Both the position numbers and the translations under genes were made by a program. 64,000 nucleotides of DNA from Alphaproteobacteria bacterium (GTDB lineage Bacteria; Pseudomonadota; Alphaproteobacteria; Rhodobacterales; Rhodobacteraceae). Every line of letters starts with the position of its first letter. Positions within the stretch are counted from its first letter, which is position 1. The DNA is taken from contig JASBSZ010000013.1 of NCBI GenBank assembly GCA_030148665.1, forward strand, positions 124,001-188,000, written 5' to 3'. A model generated the notes under the pieces. It was not told where the DNA came from, made no database searches, and was given only the letters and a program-made list of their open reading frames with translations. Of the stretch, positions 21,244-29,924 are shown one piece after another.

Positions 21244-21652
21244 GCGCCCCTTGTGCCCAAGCGCGCAGCACATCGCAAGGGGCGCGCGCCTGCGCGAAGA
21301 TGCGCCACGGCAATCGCTTGAAGGGGCGAATCTGGATGCAAGCGAGGCATGCGGCCGCCCGGGTGGGCGCGGATGCGCCCGCCGAGGGGGCGGGCGGGCG
21401 CATGCCGGGCCGCAAGCGCCCCGGCGGTTGGCAGTCGGGACGCGTTGCAGCGCCGGACAGCGACAAGAGGGTGTCAGGCGATTGCCCTGGAATATGCGCG
21501 ATTTGACTTGCAAAGCAGATCGAAAACCCGTAATGGCCGCTCATCAATCCACAGGCGGGTCTTGCGGGTATTGGGAGAGACATCCCCGATGCTCCACCGG
21601 TTGGGCAACAGCTCTTCTCCCGCCAAGGTCGAAACCGGAAAGGAAAACGACG
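21244..21652. promoter_or_regulatory. Divergent psuK/rpsB spacer
   Basis: These 409 bases hold no convincing gene. They contain the GC-rich family-2 repeat at 21347-21426 and then a less GC-rich stretch (about 21480-21645) that should carry the rpsB promoter and leader; AAAGGAAAAC just before the rpsB ATG is its ribosome site. A leader that binds S2 is possible in principle, but I cannot identify a specific fold. Confidence 0.5.
21347..21426. repeat. GC-rich dispersed element, family 2, copy A
   Basis: The stretch is almost entirely G and C and shares the core GGGGGCGGGCGGGCGCATGC, followed by CGGG and a GCGC-CCCGG tail, with 49787-49847; a shorter relative is at 44390-44437. It has several overlapping dyads (GGGCGC/GCGCCC). 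It lies in the spacer between psuK and rpsB. Confidence 0.75.
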
Positions 21653-22471
21653 ATGGCTCTTCCCGAGTTCACGCTTCGTCAGCTGCTGGAAGCTGGCGTT
21701 CACTATGGTCACCAGACACATCGCTGGAATCCCCGCATGGGGACGTATATCTACGGCGCGCGCAACGGCATCCATATTCTGGACCTGACGCAAACCGTGC
21801 CCCTGCTGGACCAGGCGCTGCGCGCGATCCGCGATACCGTCGCCAAGGGCGGGCGCATCCTGTTCGTCGCGACCAAGCGGCAGGCGCAGCAGGCGGTGGC
21901 CGATGCGGCCGAACGCAGCGCGCAATACTACATGAACCACCGCTGGCTGGGCGGCACGCTGACCAACTGGAACACGGTGTCGAAATCGATCCAGCGCCTC
22001 AAGGAGATCGACGAGAAACTGGCCGAGGGTGCCGAGGGCCTGACCAAGAAGGAGCGTCTCGGCCTGGAACGCCAGCAGGCCAAGCTGCAGGCCAGCCTGG
22101 GCGGTATCCGCGAAATGGGCGGTGTGCCGGACATGCTGTTCGTCATCGACACCAACAAGGAGGCCCTTGCCGTGGCCGAGGCCAACAAGCTGGGCATCCC
22201 GGTGGTCGCGATCCTCGACTCCAACTCGGACCCGGCGGGGATCGATTTCCCGGTGCCCGGAAACGATGACGCCGCACGCGCGATTGCGCTGTATTGCGAC
22301 CTGGTTGCCCGCGCTGCCCTTGACGGCATGACGGCCCAGCTGGGCTCGGCCGGTGTCGATATCGGCGAAATGGAAGAGGCCCCGGTTGAAGAGGCAATCG
22401 CCGAAGAGGCCGCCGCCGCGCCCGAGGCCCCGGCAGAAGAGGCCGCAACAGAGGCCCCGGCCAAGGCCTGA
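21653..22471 (+). CDS. rpsB: 30S ribosomal protein S2
   Basis: S2 is a small-subunit ribosomal protein. The 272-residue product has the S2 blocks [39 protein letters not shown] and [16 protein letters not shown]. The last 40 residues form an acidic Ala/Glu/Pro tail ([17 protein letters not shown]), an extension seen in several alphaproteobacteria. It is followed by tsf after 84 bases, the usual pairing. Confidence 0.97.
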   Translation: MALPEFTLRQLLEAGVHYGHQTHRWNPRMGTYIYGARNGIHILDLTQTVPLLDQALRAIRDTVAKGGRILFVATKRQAQQAVADAAERSAQYYMNHRWLGGTLTNWNTVSKSIQRLKEIDEKLAEGAEGLTKKERLGLERQQAKLQASLGGIREMGGVPDMLFVIDTNKEALAVAEANKLGIPVVAILDSNSDPAGIDFPVPGNDDAARAIALYCDLVARAALDGMTAQLGSAGVDIGEMEEAPVEEAIAEEAAAAPEAPAEEAATEAPAKA

Positions 22472-22555
22472 TCGGGTCGGCCGCGACATGATTGGCGGGG
22501 CAGGGCGATATTCCTGCCCCCTGACATCAACACGATTTTCCCAAGGAGAAACCGG

Positions 22556-23431
22556 ATGGCTATCACGGCTAAAATGGTGAAAGAGCTGCGCGACCTGACC
22601 GGCGCCGGCATGATGGACGCGAAAAAGGCCCTGACCGAGACCGATGGCGACAAGGAGGCGGCCATCGACTGGCTGCGCACCAAGGGTCTGGCCAAGGCGG
22701 CCAAGAAATCGGGACGTACCGCGGCCGAGGGCCTTGTCGGTGTCGCGGAAAAGGACGGCACCGCCGTTGCCGTCGAGGTGAACTCGGAAACCGACTTTGT
22801 TGCCAAGAATGCCGATTTCCAGGATCTGGTGGCCGGCATCACCAGGGCGGCGCTGGACCAGACCGATCTGGATTCGCTGCTGTCGGCCGATCTTGGCGGC
22901 AAGACGGTGGCCGACTCGGTGACCGCGGCGATTGCCACCATCGGTGAAAACATGAACCTGCGCCGCATGGCCCGCGTCGAGGGCGACTCGGTTGCCACCT
23001 ATGTGCACAACGCCGCCGCGCCCGGCATGGGCAAGATTGGCGTGCTGGTGGCGATGAAAGGCACCGATAACGGCATCGGCAAGCAGATCGCCATGCACAT
23101 CGCCGCGGTGAACCCGCAGTCGCTGTCCGAGGACGACCTTGACCCGGCCGTGGTCGAGCGCGAGCGTAGCATCCTGACCGAGCAGGCCCGCGAATCGGGC
23201 AAGCCCGAGAACATCATCGAAAACATGATCAAGGGCCGGATGAAGAAATTCTATCAGGAGGTGACCCTTCTGAACCAGAAATTCGCAATCAACCCCGACA
23301 TCACCGTGGCCCAGGCCGCCAGGGAGGCCGGGGTCGAGATCACCGGCTTCGTGCGCTTCGAGGTGGGCGAAGGGATCGAAAAGAAGGTCGAGGATTTCGC
23401 TGCCGAAGTCGCCAAGACGGCTGGCGTCTGA
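22556..23431 (+). CDS. tsf: Translation elongation factor Ts
   Basis: EF-Ts is the nucleotide exchange factor of EF-Tu. The 291-residue protein shows the conserved N terminus [19 protein letters not shown], the Asp-Phe pair TDFVAKN in the EF-Tu contact region, and GKIGVLVAM. The ribosome site AAGGAGAAA lies just upstream. It is the last gene of the rpsB-tsf unit, closed by the terminator at 23502. Confidence 0.97.
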   Translation: MAITAKMVKELRDLTGAGMMDAKKALTETDGDKEAAIDWLRTKGLAKAAKKSGRTAAEGLVGVAEKDGTAVAVEVNSETDFVAKNADFQDLVAGITRAALDQTDLDSLLSADLGGKTVADSVTAAIATIGENMNLRRMARVEGDSVATYVHNAAAPGMGKIGVLVAMKGTDNGIGKQIAMHIAAVNPQSLSEDDLDPAVVERERSILTEQARESGKPENIIENMIKGRMKKFYQEVTLLNQKFAINPDITVAQAAREAGVEITGFVRFEVGEGIEKKVEDFAAEVAKTAGV

Positions 23432-23501
23432 ATCCGCCTCTGGACGGGCCGCTTTCCGAAGGGGTGCGTTCGGCGCGATTCGACATGATCTGACATGATT
23501 T

Positions 23502-23534
23502 GACCGGGGCCAGTCAGGCCCCGGTCTTTTGTTT
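23502..23534 (+). terminator. Rho-independent terminator of rpsB-tsf
   Basis: GACCGGGGCC-AGTCA-GGCCCCGGTC is a perfect ten-pair stem with a five-base loop, followed by TTTTGTTT. It starts 71 bases after the tsf stop. Confidence 0.93.
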
Positions 23535-23557
23535 GTGCACCTGTATCTGACAACAGA

Positions 23558-23587
23558 AAACGGTGCCGGAATGTTCCGACACCGTTT
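23558..23587 (-). terminator. Hairpin, possible terminator of the luxR gene
   Basis: AAACGGTG and CACCGTTT form an outer eight-pair stem; CGGAA and TTCCG form an inner stem with a two-base loop and one mismatch between. Read on the minus strand it is followed by TTTTCTG, so it could end transcription of the leftward luxR gene, though that gene stops 225 bases earlier. The rest of 23588-23811 is relatively A/T-rich and holds an 11-base direct repeat CTGAAATTGCC (23701 and 23740) but no gene I can support. Confidence 0.5.
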
Positions 23588-23811
23588 CCCTGTCTTTGCT
23601 GCCGTGTACCGAAGAGGGAACCCCGAATACGCAACAGTTCGACGTTGGGTCAGCTAAAAGGACTATTCTTTCAGCATCCCAAGGAACCGATCAGTCCACC
23701 CTGAAATTGCCGGCTTGTGATCAATTCCTTGTTCCCTGGCTGAAATTGCCACCACTCACGGAACACATGAAAGATCACAGAAAATGTGATTCGGCGAAAG
23801 TAGGGTTTCCC

Positions 23812-24702
23812 TTACCCAAAGGTCATCTTTTCCGCTTTCGCGAGAGCCTCGGAATGCAGATTATCGGAATGCAGGCCTTCGATGACAAAGAACTGGTTCT
23901 GCATGGATGCCTTCATCACCGCCTGTGCGGTTGTTTCAGCATTCAGGCGCTCGCGCACAAGGCGCAGATGCTTTTCCACCGTGGCCGGATTCAGCCCCAT
24001 GATCGTGGCGATGTCCTGCACCGTCTTGCCATCGGCGACCCATTGCAGGACCTCGCGCTGGCGCCGTGTCAGGGGCTTGTGCAGGCGGGTATAGGGCAGG
24101 GTGGAAATCTTGAGATTCATCAGGTTGTTGAGAAGGATGATCTCACCCCCCTTTTCCTGCCAGACTTCATCGACGTCGGCCTGGCTCAGGCCCTTGCGCG
24201 CGCACAGGCCGATACCTGCGGTGCTGCGCTCGAACACGGCCTCGAAGCTGATCGAATAGCCGGCAACGACCCCCATCTTTTCGTTCAGATCCAGAACCCT
24301 GTTTTCCTCGGCCGAGGTCTCTCCGGCGGCCCGGCGATCCTGTGCCCATTGCCATGAGCAGACCCCGGTATTCCTGGCCGCCCAGACGGCCATCGGGGCA
24401 TGGAAATACAGGGCCTTGCCAAAGAACAGCTCGATATAGTCGGGGTCGTGGTTGGTCAGGACGATCCAGTCGCTGAGATCGCCGAATTCCCCGTGGGTGC
24501 GGAAACGGTTGAGGCCATAGATCAGCCGGTCAAATCCGTATTCCTTCATCTTTTCGCAATGGGCTTGCCACACCGGCTCGATCGATCGAGCCCTCAGAAC
24601 CAGATCGACATGATCGAAATCCAGGCGACGACTCTTGTCGAGGGTCTCTCCGACACTTGTTCCGGCCGAGACCCCGTTCCCTCGATCCTGCTTGTTTGCC
24701 AT
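23812..24702 (-). CDS. LuxR-family regulator with autoinducer-binding-type domain (solo)
   Basis: The 296-residue protein has an N-terminal autoinducer-binding-like domain (about residues 40-200) and a C-terminal LuxR helix-turn-helix (about 209-265: LTRRQREVLQWVADGKTVQDIATIMGL). In the ligand domain the usual Asp-Pro pair near the pocket seems to be Ala-Pro (H101 A102 P103), while the DPDY at 86-89 is a separate motif. A distinctive tail GLHSDNLHSEALAKAEK follows the HTH. No luxI is in the window, so it is a solo. The ATG at 24702 has a strong GGAAGG six bases upstream. It is divergent from a ThDP-enzyme operon and may control it. Confidence 0.85.
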   Translation of the reverse strand: MANKQDRGNGVSAGTSVGETLDKSRRLDFDHVDLVLRARSIEPVWQAHCEKMKEYGFDRLIYGLNRFRTHGEFGDLSDWIVLTNHDPDYIELFFGKALYFHAPMAVWAARNTGVCSWQWAQDRRAAGETSAEENRVLDLNEKMGVVAGYSISFEAVFERSTAGIGLCARKGLSQADVDEVWQEKGGEIILLNNLMNLKISTLPYTRLHKPLTRRQREVLQWVADGKTVQDIATIMGLNPATVEKHLRLVRERLNAETTAQAVMKASMQNQFFVIEGLHSDNLHSEALAKAEKMTFG

Positions 24703-24736
24703 GACAGGCCTTCCAAGGTGGTGGCCCTGAAGGCAT

Positions 24737-24756
24737 AGCCGACTGCACGATCGGCT
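24737..24756. promoter_or_regulatory. 20-bp dyad, candidate LuxR-type operator
   Basis: AGCCGACTGCACGATCGGCT is a 20-base imperfect palindrome with six matched bases at each end, the same length as known lux-box operators though different in sequence. It lies 35 bases before the luxR start and in the shared promoter region with the divergent ThDP enzyme gene. The assignment is inference from size, symmetry and position. Confidence 0.4.
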
Positions 24757-24909
24757 GTCCATCCGGGCCGGTTATTCGGTAATCAATAATCGCCGGATAT
24801 GGCAGGAGCACAACAGTTTCGCAACCTCAGCGCGTACATATTGCGCTGGCATCGATCAATGGCCCGCCATACTGTGTCGCCAGAGTGAATCTGCACGATG
24901 AGGCAAGGG

Positions 24910-26577
24910 ATGTCGGAAACCGGAATACAGGGCGGCAGGCTGCTGGTGGAATGTCTTGTGAATCACGGCGTGCGCGCGGCCTTTGGCGTGCCGGGGGAAA
25001 GCTATCTTGCGGTGCTGGACGCGCTGCATGACGTGGGCAGCCGACTGCGTCTTGTGGTCTCGCGTCACGAGGGTGGCGCATCCTTCATGGCCGAGGCCTG
25101 GGGCAAGCTGACCGGCCAGCCGGGCATCTGTTTCGTCACCCGCGGACCCGGCGCGACCAACGCCGCCATCGGTGTGCACACGGCGATGCAGAACTCGACC
25201 CCGATGATCCTGTTCGTCGGACAGGTAGGGCGCGAAATGCGCCGCCGCGAGGCCTTTCAGGAGATCGACTACCCGGCATTTTTCGGCGACATCGCCAAAT
25301 GGGTGACCGAGATCGACAACCCCGCACGCATACCGGAAATCGTCGCCCGTGCCTTTGCCGTGGCAACATCCGGCCGCCCGGGCCCCGTGGTCATCGCGCT
25401 GCCCCAGGACATGCTGCGCGCCCCCACGACCGCCGCCGCAACACAGCCGGGGGCCATCGGCCATCCCGCCCCCGACCGGGCCGGGCTGGATGCCGCACGC
25501 GCCGCCTTGCGCAAGGCCGAGCGGCCCGTCCTGCTGGTTGGCGGCGGCGGCTGGAGCGAGGCCGCGCGCGCCGATCTGAACCGTTTCGCCGAAAGAAACC
25601 GCCTGCCCGTTGCCGTGGTGTTCCGCAGTCAGGATCTGGTGGACAATGCCAGCGCGTCCTATGTGGGCGATGCCGGGGTGGGCATGGCGCCCTATCTGGC
25701 CGGCTTCCTGGGTGATGCCGACCTGATCCTGGCGATCAACATCCGTTTTGGCGAATCCACGACTCAGGGCTGGCGATTGTTCGATGTTCCGCGCATGGCG
25801 CCGATGCTGGTTCACGCCCATGAATCCGCCCGCGAGATTGGCAAGATCTATCAACCCGATATCGCCCTTGTCACAAGCCCCGAAAACCTGATGCACGAGC
25901 TGGCTGCCGGTCCGGCTCTGGGGGACTGGCAGGCATGGCGCGACCGGGGCCGCAAGGGATTCCTCGACATGCGCGCCGCGGCGCGCCAGCAGGGTGCCGT
26001 GGACATGGTCGAAATCTGCGCCTGGCTGGACAGGCAGCTGGACAACGATGCGATCATCACCAATGGCGCGGGAAATTTCGCCATCTGGCCGTCGAAATTC
26101 ATCACCTATACCGGGGGGCGGCGCCTGCTGGCCCCCCAGAGCGGAGCCATGGGGGCCGGCTTGCCTGCGGCCATCGCCGCGCGCCTTGCCGCACCCGGTC
26201 GTCAGGTATTGTGCTTTGCCGGGGACGGCGATTTCCAGATGACCATGGCCGAAATGGGAACCGCTGCGCAGGAGGGGTTGCAGCCGATCATCCTGTTGCT
26301 GAACAACGGCATGTACGGCACCATCCGGGCCCATCAGGAACGCAACTATCCCGGCCGGGTCAGCGGTACCGAGATTCGCAACCCCGACTACGTGGCGATC
26401 GCGCGCGCCAACGGTTTTCACGGCGAGCGGATCGAACGAACCGCAGATTTCGCCCCGGCATTTGCGCGCGCCGCCGCCAGCACCACGGGCGGACTGCTGG
26501 AAATCGTCATCGACCCCGAGGACATCACCCCCTTTGCGCGGCTTTCCGACCTGCGCGCAGCCGGTGTCGGGGGCTGA
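24910..26577 (+). CDS. ThDP-dependent enzyme, acetolactate-synthase-like
   Basis: The 555-residue protein has the three domains of the acetolactate synthase/benzoylformate decarboxylase superfamily. The catalytic Glu is in SRHEGGASFMAE (Glu54), RGPGATNA follows, a central domain starts about 190, and the ThDP/Mg motif GDGDF...NN is at about 437-465. The substrate is unclear: no small regulatory subunit (ilvH) is near, so branched-chain synthesis is unlikely. A 2-oxoacid decarboxylase or carboligase feeding the FAD enzyme downstream is plausible. ATG 24898 is in frame too; 24910 was chosen for its GAGG six bases upstream. A four-base-class gap links it to the next gene. Confidence 0.85.
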   Translation: MSETGIQGGRLLVECLVNHGVRAAFGVPGESYLAVLDALHDVGSRLRLVVSRHEGGASFMAEAWGKLTGQPGICFVTRGPGATNAAIGVHTAMQNSTPMILFVGQVGREMRRREAFQEIDYPAFFGDIAKWVTEIDNPARIPEIVARAFAVATSGRPGPVVIALPQDMLRAPTTAAATQPGAIGHPAPDRAGLDAARAALRKAERPVLLVGGGGWSEAARADLNRFAERNRLPVAVVFRSQDLVDNASASYVGDAGVGMAPYLAGFLGDADLILAINIRFGESTTQGWRLFDVPRMAPMLVHAHESAREIGKIYQPDIALVTSPENLMHELAAGPALGDWQAWRDRGRKGFLDMRAAARQQGAVDMVEICAWLDRQLDNDAIITNGAGNFAIWPSKFITYTGGRRLLAPQSGAMGAGLPAAIAARLAAPGRQVLCFAGDGDFQMTMAEMGTAAQEGLQPIILLLNNGMYGTIRAHQERNYPGRVSGTEIRNPDYVAIARANGFHGERIERTADFAPAFARAAASTTGGLLEIVIDPEDITPFARLSDLRAAGVGG

Positions 26578-26580
26578 GCC

Positions 26581-27759
26581 ATGTCACGCAACCATGATGT
26601 GGTTATCATCGGTGGCGGCGTCATCGGGGCATCGATCGCCTGGTGGCTGGCCCGCATGGGGGCAACCGATGTTGCCGTCATCGAGCGCGATTTCAGTTAT
26701 CGAGATGCCTCGACGGCCCTTTCGGCGGCCTCGATCAGGGTGCAGTTTTCCAATCCGGTAAATGTGGCGATCTCGAAATTCGGCGCGGCATTCATTCGCG
26801 AATTTGCGTCGCTGTTTCCACAGGACGCGGGCGCCCATGATCTCGGGCTCCGGGAAAACGGCTACCTGTTCATAGCCAACAACGCCCGTCAGGCCGAAAT
26901 CATACGTCAAAACAATAGCATACAAACAGAAATGGGCGCACAGGTCGAACTGCTTGAGCCAGCCGATCTGCAGCGGCGATTTCCCTTTCTCGATATCGAA
27001 AACGTAGTGCTGGCATCGCACGGTCTGCGGGACGAGGGCTGGTTCGACAACATGGGCCTGTTGAACGGTCTGAAAGAGTTGGGAAAATCGCTTGGCGTCA
27101 ATTACCTGGAGGGCGAAGCGGTTTCTCTGGCAAAACACGACGAACGACTGACCGAAGTCGTGCTGGCGAATGGCGACAGGCTCGGCGGTGGTTGTTTCGT
27201 CAATGCCGCCGGGCCGCGGGCGCGCCTGGTCGCGCGCATGGCCGGTGTCGATCTGCCGATCGAGGCACGCAAACGCACGACCTTCGTGTTTCAGACACCG
27301 GATGCGCCGCCACCGGATGCACCGCTGATCGTTGCCCCGACAGGCGTCTATGTGCGACCCGAAGGTGCATACTGGATGGGGGCGGCCCATCCAGACCCGG
27401 ACCCCGCGGTCGATCACGACGATTTCATGCCACGCTACGACGAATTCGACCACGTGCTCTGGCCGCGACTGGCCGAACTGGGGCCGGTCTTTCACGCAAT
27501 GCGCATGAAAAGGGCCTGGGCAGGACATTATGCCTACAACCTGCTGGATCAGAATGCGATTGTCGGCAAATACCCAGATCTGGAAAATTTCTACCTGGCG
27601 AGCGGGTTTTCGGGGCACGGGCTGCAACAGGCCCCGGCGATCGGACGCGGCATGGCGGAATTGATTCTGAACGGAGGTTACACCAGCCTTGACCTGACGG
27701 AACTTGGCGTCGAAAGAATTATCGAAAAGCGTCCGTTTCCCGAAAGAAATGTCGTGTAG
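26581..27759 (+). CDS. FAD-dependent oxidoreductase, DAO/glycine oxidase type
   Basis: This 392-residue flavoprotein starts with the FAD-binding GGGVIGASIAWWLARMG (about residues 11-27) and has the family second block near the C terminus: NFYLASGFSGHGLQQAPAIG. Members oxidise the C-N bond of amino acids such as sarcosine, glycine, D-amino acids or dimethylglycine; this one resembles the FOXRED1/sarcosine-oxidase-beta branch, but the substrate cannot be read from the sequence. It follows the ThDP enzyme after three bases and surely shares its transcript. Confidence 0.87.
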   Translation: MSRNHDVVIIGGGVIGASIAWWLARMGATDVAVIERDFSYRDASTALSAASIRVQFSNPVNVAISKFGAAFIREFASLFPQDAGAHDLGLRENGYLFIANNARQAEIIRQNNSIQTEMGAQVELLEPADLQRRFPFLDIENVVLASHGLRDEGWFDNMGLLNGLKELGKSLGVNYLEGEAVSLAKHDERLTEVVLANGDRLGGGCFVNAAGPRARLVARMAGVDLPIEARKRTTFVFQTPDAPPPDAPLIVAPTGVYVRPEGAYWMGAAHPDPDPAVDHDDFMPRYDEFDHVLWPRLAELGPVFHAMRMKRAWAGHYAYNLLDQNAIVGKYPDLENFYLASGFSGHGLQQAPAIGRGMAELILNGGYTSLDLTELGVERIIEKRPFPERNVV

Positions 27760-28038
27760 GGGGTCTGAGCGATTTCGCGTAACAATTTGCAATAACAATA
27801 TAAATGCCATTTCAATCCGTGTGGTTAAATTACATAATATCCATTATTGGTTATTCAGGTCGCTATCCGCGACGCCAACTCGGCCCTTTTCGCAAGGCGC
27901 GTTCCGGCCTAAGGTTGAAGTCGGGATTGCCCGACTGATGGCCTGTCCATATCTGTGACAGGAAAATACCGCGCCGTGATGCGGTTGCGGGTTTGAACGA
28001 GGGTCTGGTTTGGACAGAGGGTTTACCGGGGTTGATTC

Positions 28039-29004
28039 ATGTCACTGCTTTGCGCGCTTCCACTGATCAGCAGCCTCTTTGGCGCGTGCCAGCCGCCCCT
28101 GCCCTATGCGACCGGCTATGTCGAGGGCGAGTATGTTCTGATCGCTCCGGTGGAAATCGCCCGCATCAACGGGATTTCGGTGCGGCGCGGCAGCCGGGTC
28201 AGTCCGGGTGACAAGCTGGTCCGCCTGGAACGCCGCGATGCCGAAATCGCCCTGGCCCAGGCCCGCGCCGCCCTGGCCCAGGCGCTCAGCCGTCTGGCCG
28301 ATCTGAAACAGGGCCGCCGCCCCCAGGAAATTGCGGTGATCGAGGCGACCCTGGCCTCGGCCCGGGCCAGCGCGGCCGAGGCCAGGCGGGAATATCAACG
28401 ACAGGCCGATCTGTTCAGGCGCGGGATCGTTTCGCGCGCCCAGCTGGATTCGGCCTCGACCGCCTATGATGTGGCCAGGGCCCGGGTCGGTGAACTCGAG
28501 GCCAACCTCAAGGTCGCCCGCCTGCCCGCCCGGCCGGACCAGATCAAGGCCGCCGAGGCAGCCGTGGCGCAGGCCCGTGCGGCGCAGGAACGTGCGGCCT
28601 GGCGCCTGTCCCAGCGCACTCTTGTCGCAAGCCAGCCCGGCGAGGTGGTCGATGTCATCCGCAACCCCGGCGAGGTTGCCGGCCCACAGGCCCCGGTTCT
28701 GTCGCTGTTGCCCGATGGTGCCACCAAGCTGCGCCTGTATGTCGGTGAGACCGTCCTGTCCCGGCTGAGTCTGGGTGACGAACTCAGGGTCAGATGCGAC
28801 GGCTGCGGCAGCGGTCTGCGCGCGCGCGTCAGCTATATCTCGAACGCCCCCGAATTCACGCCGCCGGTGATCTATTCGCTCGAAAACCGGCAAAAGCTGG
28901 TCTATCTGGTCGAGGCGCGGCCCGAGGCGAAAAAGGGCCCTGGCGCGGCCATGCTCAAACCCGGGCAGATCGTCGATGTCGATCTCGGGGCGCTCGAAAA
29001 ATGA
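28039..29004 (+). CDS. HlyD-family membrane fusion protein of an ABC exporter
   Basis: The 321-residue periplasmic adaptor has a hydrophobic N terminus ending at Cys17 (LFGAC), which could be a lipoprotein site although Phe at -3 is unusual. It has a lipoyl-like half (ARINGISVRRGSRVSPGDKLVRLE), a long alternating Ala/Arg coiled-coil hairpin (about residues 70-190), then the second lipoyl half and beta barrel. It overlaps the ATPase gene by four bases. The 279 bases before it are unusually A/T-rich around 27775-27870 and hold no gene that I can support. Confidence 0.85.
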   Translation: MSLLCALPLISSLFGACQPPLPYATGYVEGEYVLIAPVEIARINGISVRRGSRVSPGDKLVRLERRDAEIALAQARAALAQALSRLADLKQGRRPQEIAVIEATLASARASAAEARREYQRQADLFRRGIVSRAQLDSASTAYDVARARVGELEANLKVARLPARPDQIKAAEAAVAQARAAQERAAWRLSQRTLVASQPGEVVDVIRNPGEVAGPQAPVLSLLPDGATKLRLYVGETVLSRLSLGDELRVRCDGCGSGLRARVSYISNAPEFTPPVIYSLENRQKLVYLVEARPEAKKGPGAAMLKPGQIVDVDLGALEK

Positions 29005-29924
29005 CCGAGAACGTGATCGACGTCAGGGGCCTGGTCAAGAAATACGGCCGCAGGACGGTCGTCGATCATGTCTCGATGCAGGTGGCGCGCGGTGAAATTG
29101 CCGGCTTCCTTGGCCCCAACGGCTCGGGCAAGACGACCATGATCCGCCTGATGTGCGGCCTGCTGACGCCTGACGAGGGCGCGGGCACGGTACTGGGCCA
29201 TGACCTGACGCGCGAACAGCTGAAGATCAAGCGTCAGGTCGGATACATGACGCAGAGCTTTTCCTTTTACGACGACCTGACGATCGAGGAAAACCTGCGT
29301 TTCGTCGCCCGCCTCTACCGGCTGACGCCGATGCGCCGATATGTGCGCGAAACCCTTGCCGATCTGGGCTTGACCACCCGGCGCAAGCAACTGGCAGGCA
29401 GCCTGTCGGGCGGGTGGAAACAGCGCCTCGCACTGGCCGCCTGCATCATGCACAAGCCCCGTCTGCTGTTGCTCGACGAACCGACGGCCGGCGTCGATCC
29501 CAAGGCGCGGCGCGATTTCTGGGACGAAATCCATGCCCTTTCGGCAGCCGGCATGACGGTGCTGATCTCGACCCACTACATGGACGAGGCCGAGCGCTGT
29601 CACCGGATCAACTACATCTCATATGGCAGGCTGCTGGCCCAGGGAACGGTGGAACAGGTGGTGCGCGATGCGGGGCTCACGACCTTTGTCGTCACCGGGC
29701 GCCAGACGATCGAGGCGGCCACGATGCTGAAATCCATGGAGGGCGTGGATCAGGTCGCCCATTTCGGCACCACGCTGCATGTGGTCGGCCATGACGCGAC
29801 CTTGCTGCGCAGCGCGGTGGAACGCGCGGCCGGCAGCCTCGACATCAGGATCGCACCGGGCCAGACCAGCCTCGAGGATGTGTTCATACAGTTCATGGCC
29901 CGCGCAAGGGACAATGTCGCATGA
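29001..29924 (+). CDS. ABC transporter ATP-binding protein (drug/ABC-2 exporter type)
   Basis: The 307-residue ATPase has Walker A GPNGSGKTT (about residues 38-46), Q-loop YMTQSFSFYDDLT, the signature LSGGWKQR (Trp in place of the usual Gln), Walker B LLLLDEPTAGVDP and the H-loop STHYMDEAE. The C-terminal extension to residue 307 fits the DrrA/YbhF group. It couples hydrolysis to export through the permease encoded next. Both flanking genes overlap it by ATGA junctions. Confidence 0.9.
   Translation: MTENVIDVRGLVKKYGRRTVVDHVSMQVARGEIAGFLGPNGSGKTTMIRLMCGLLTPDEGAGTVLGHDLTREQLKIKRQVGYMTQSFSFYDDLTIEENLRFVARLYRLTPMRRYVRETLADLGLTTRRKQLAGSLSGGWKQRLALAACIMHKPRLLLLDEPTAGVDPKARRDFWDEIHALSAAGMTVLISTHYMDEAERCHRINYISYGRLLAQGTVEQVVRDAGLTTFVVTGRQTIEAATMLKSMEGVDQVAHFGTTLHVVGHDATLLRSAVERAAGSLDIRIAPGQTSLEDVFIQFMARARDNVA

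Noticed and set aside
23563-24357. A plus-strand open frame of 264 codons opposite luxR
   Set aside because: It is antisense to the LuxR coding sequence, has no ribosome site and no domain.
24703-24909. A luxI-type synthase or small gene near luxR
   Set aside because: The spacer is too short for a synthase and no open frame has an acyl-homoserine-lactone synthase motif; none occurs elsewhere in the window.
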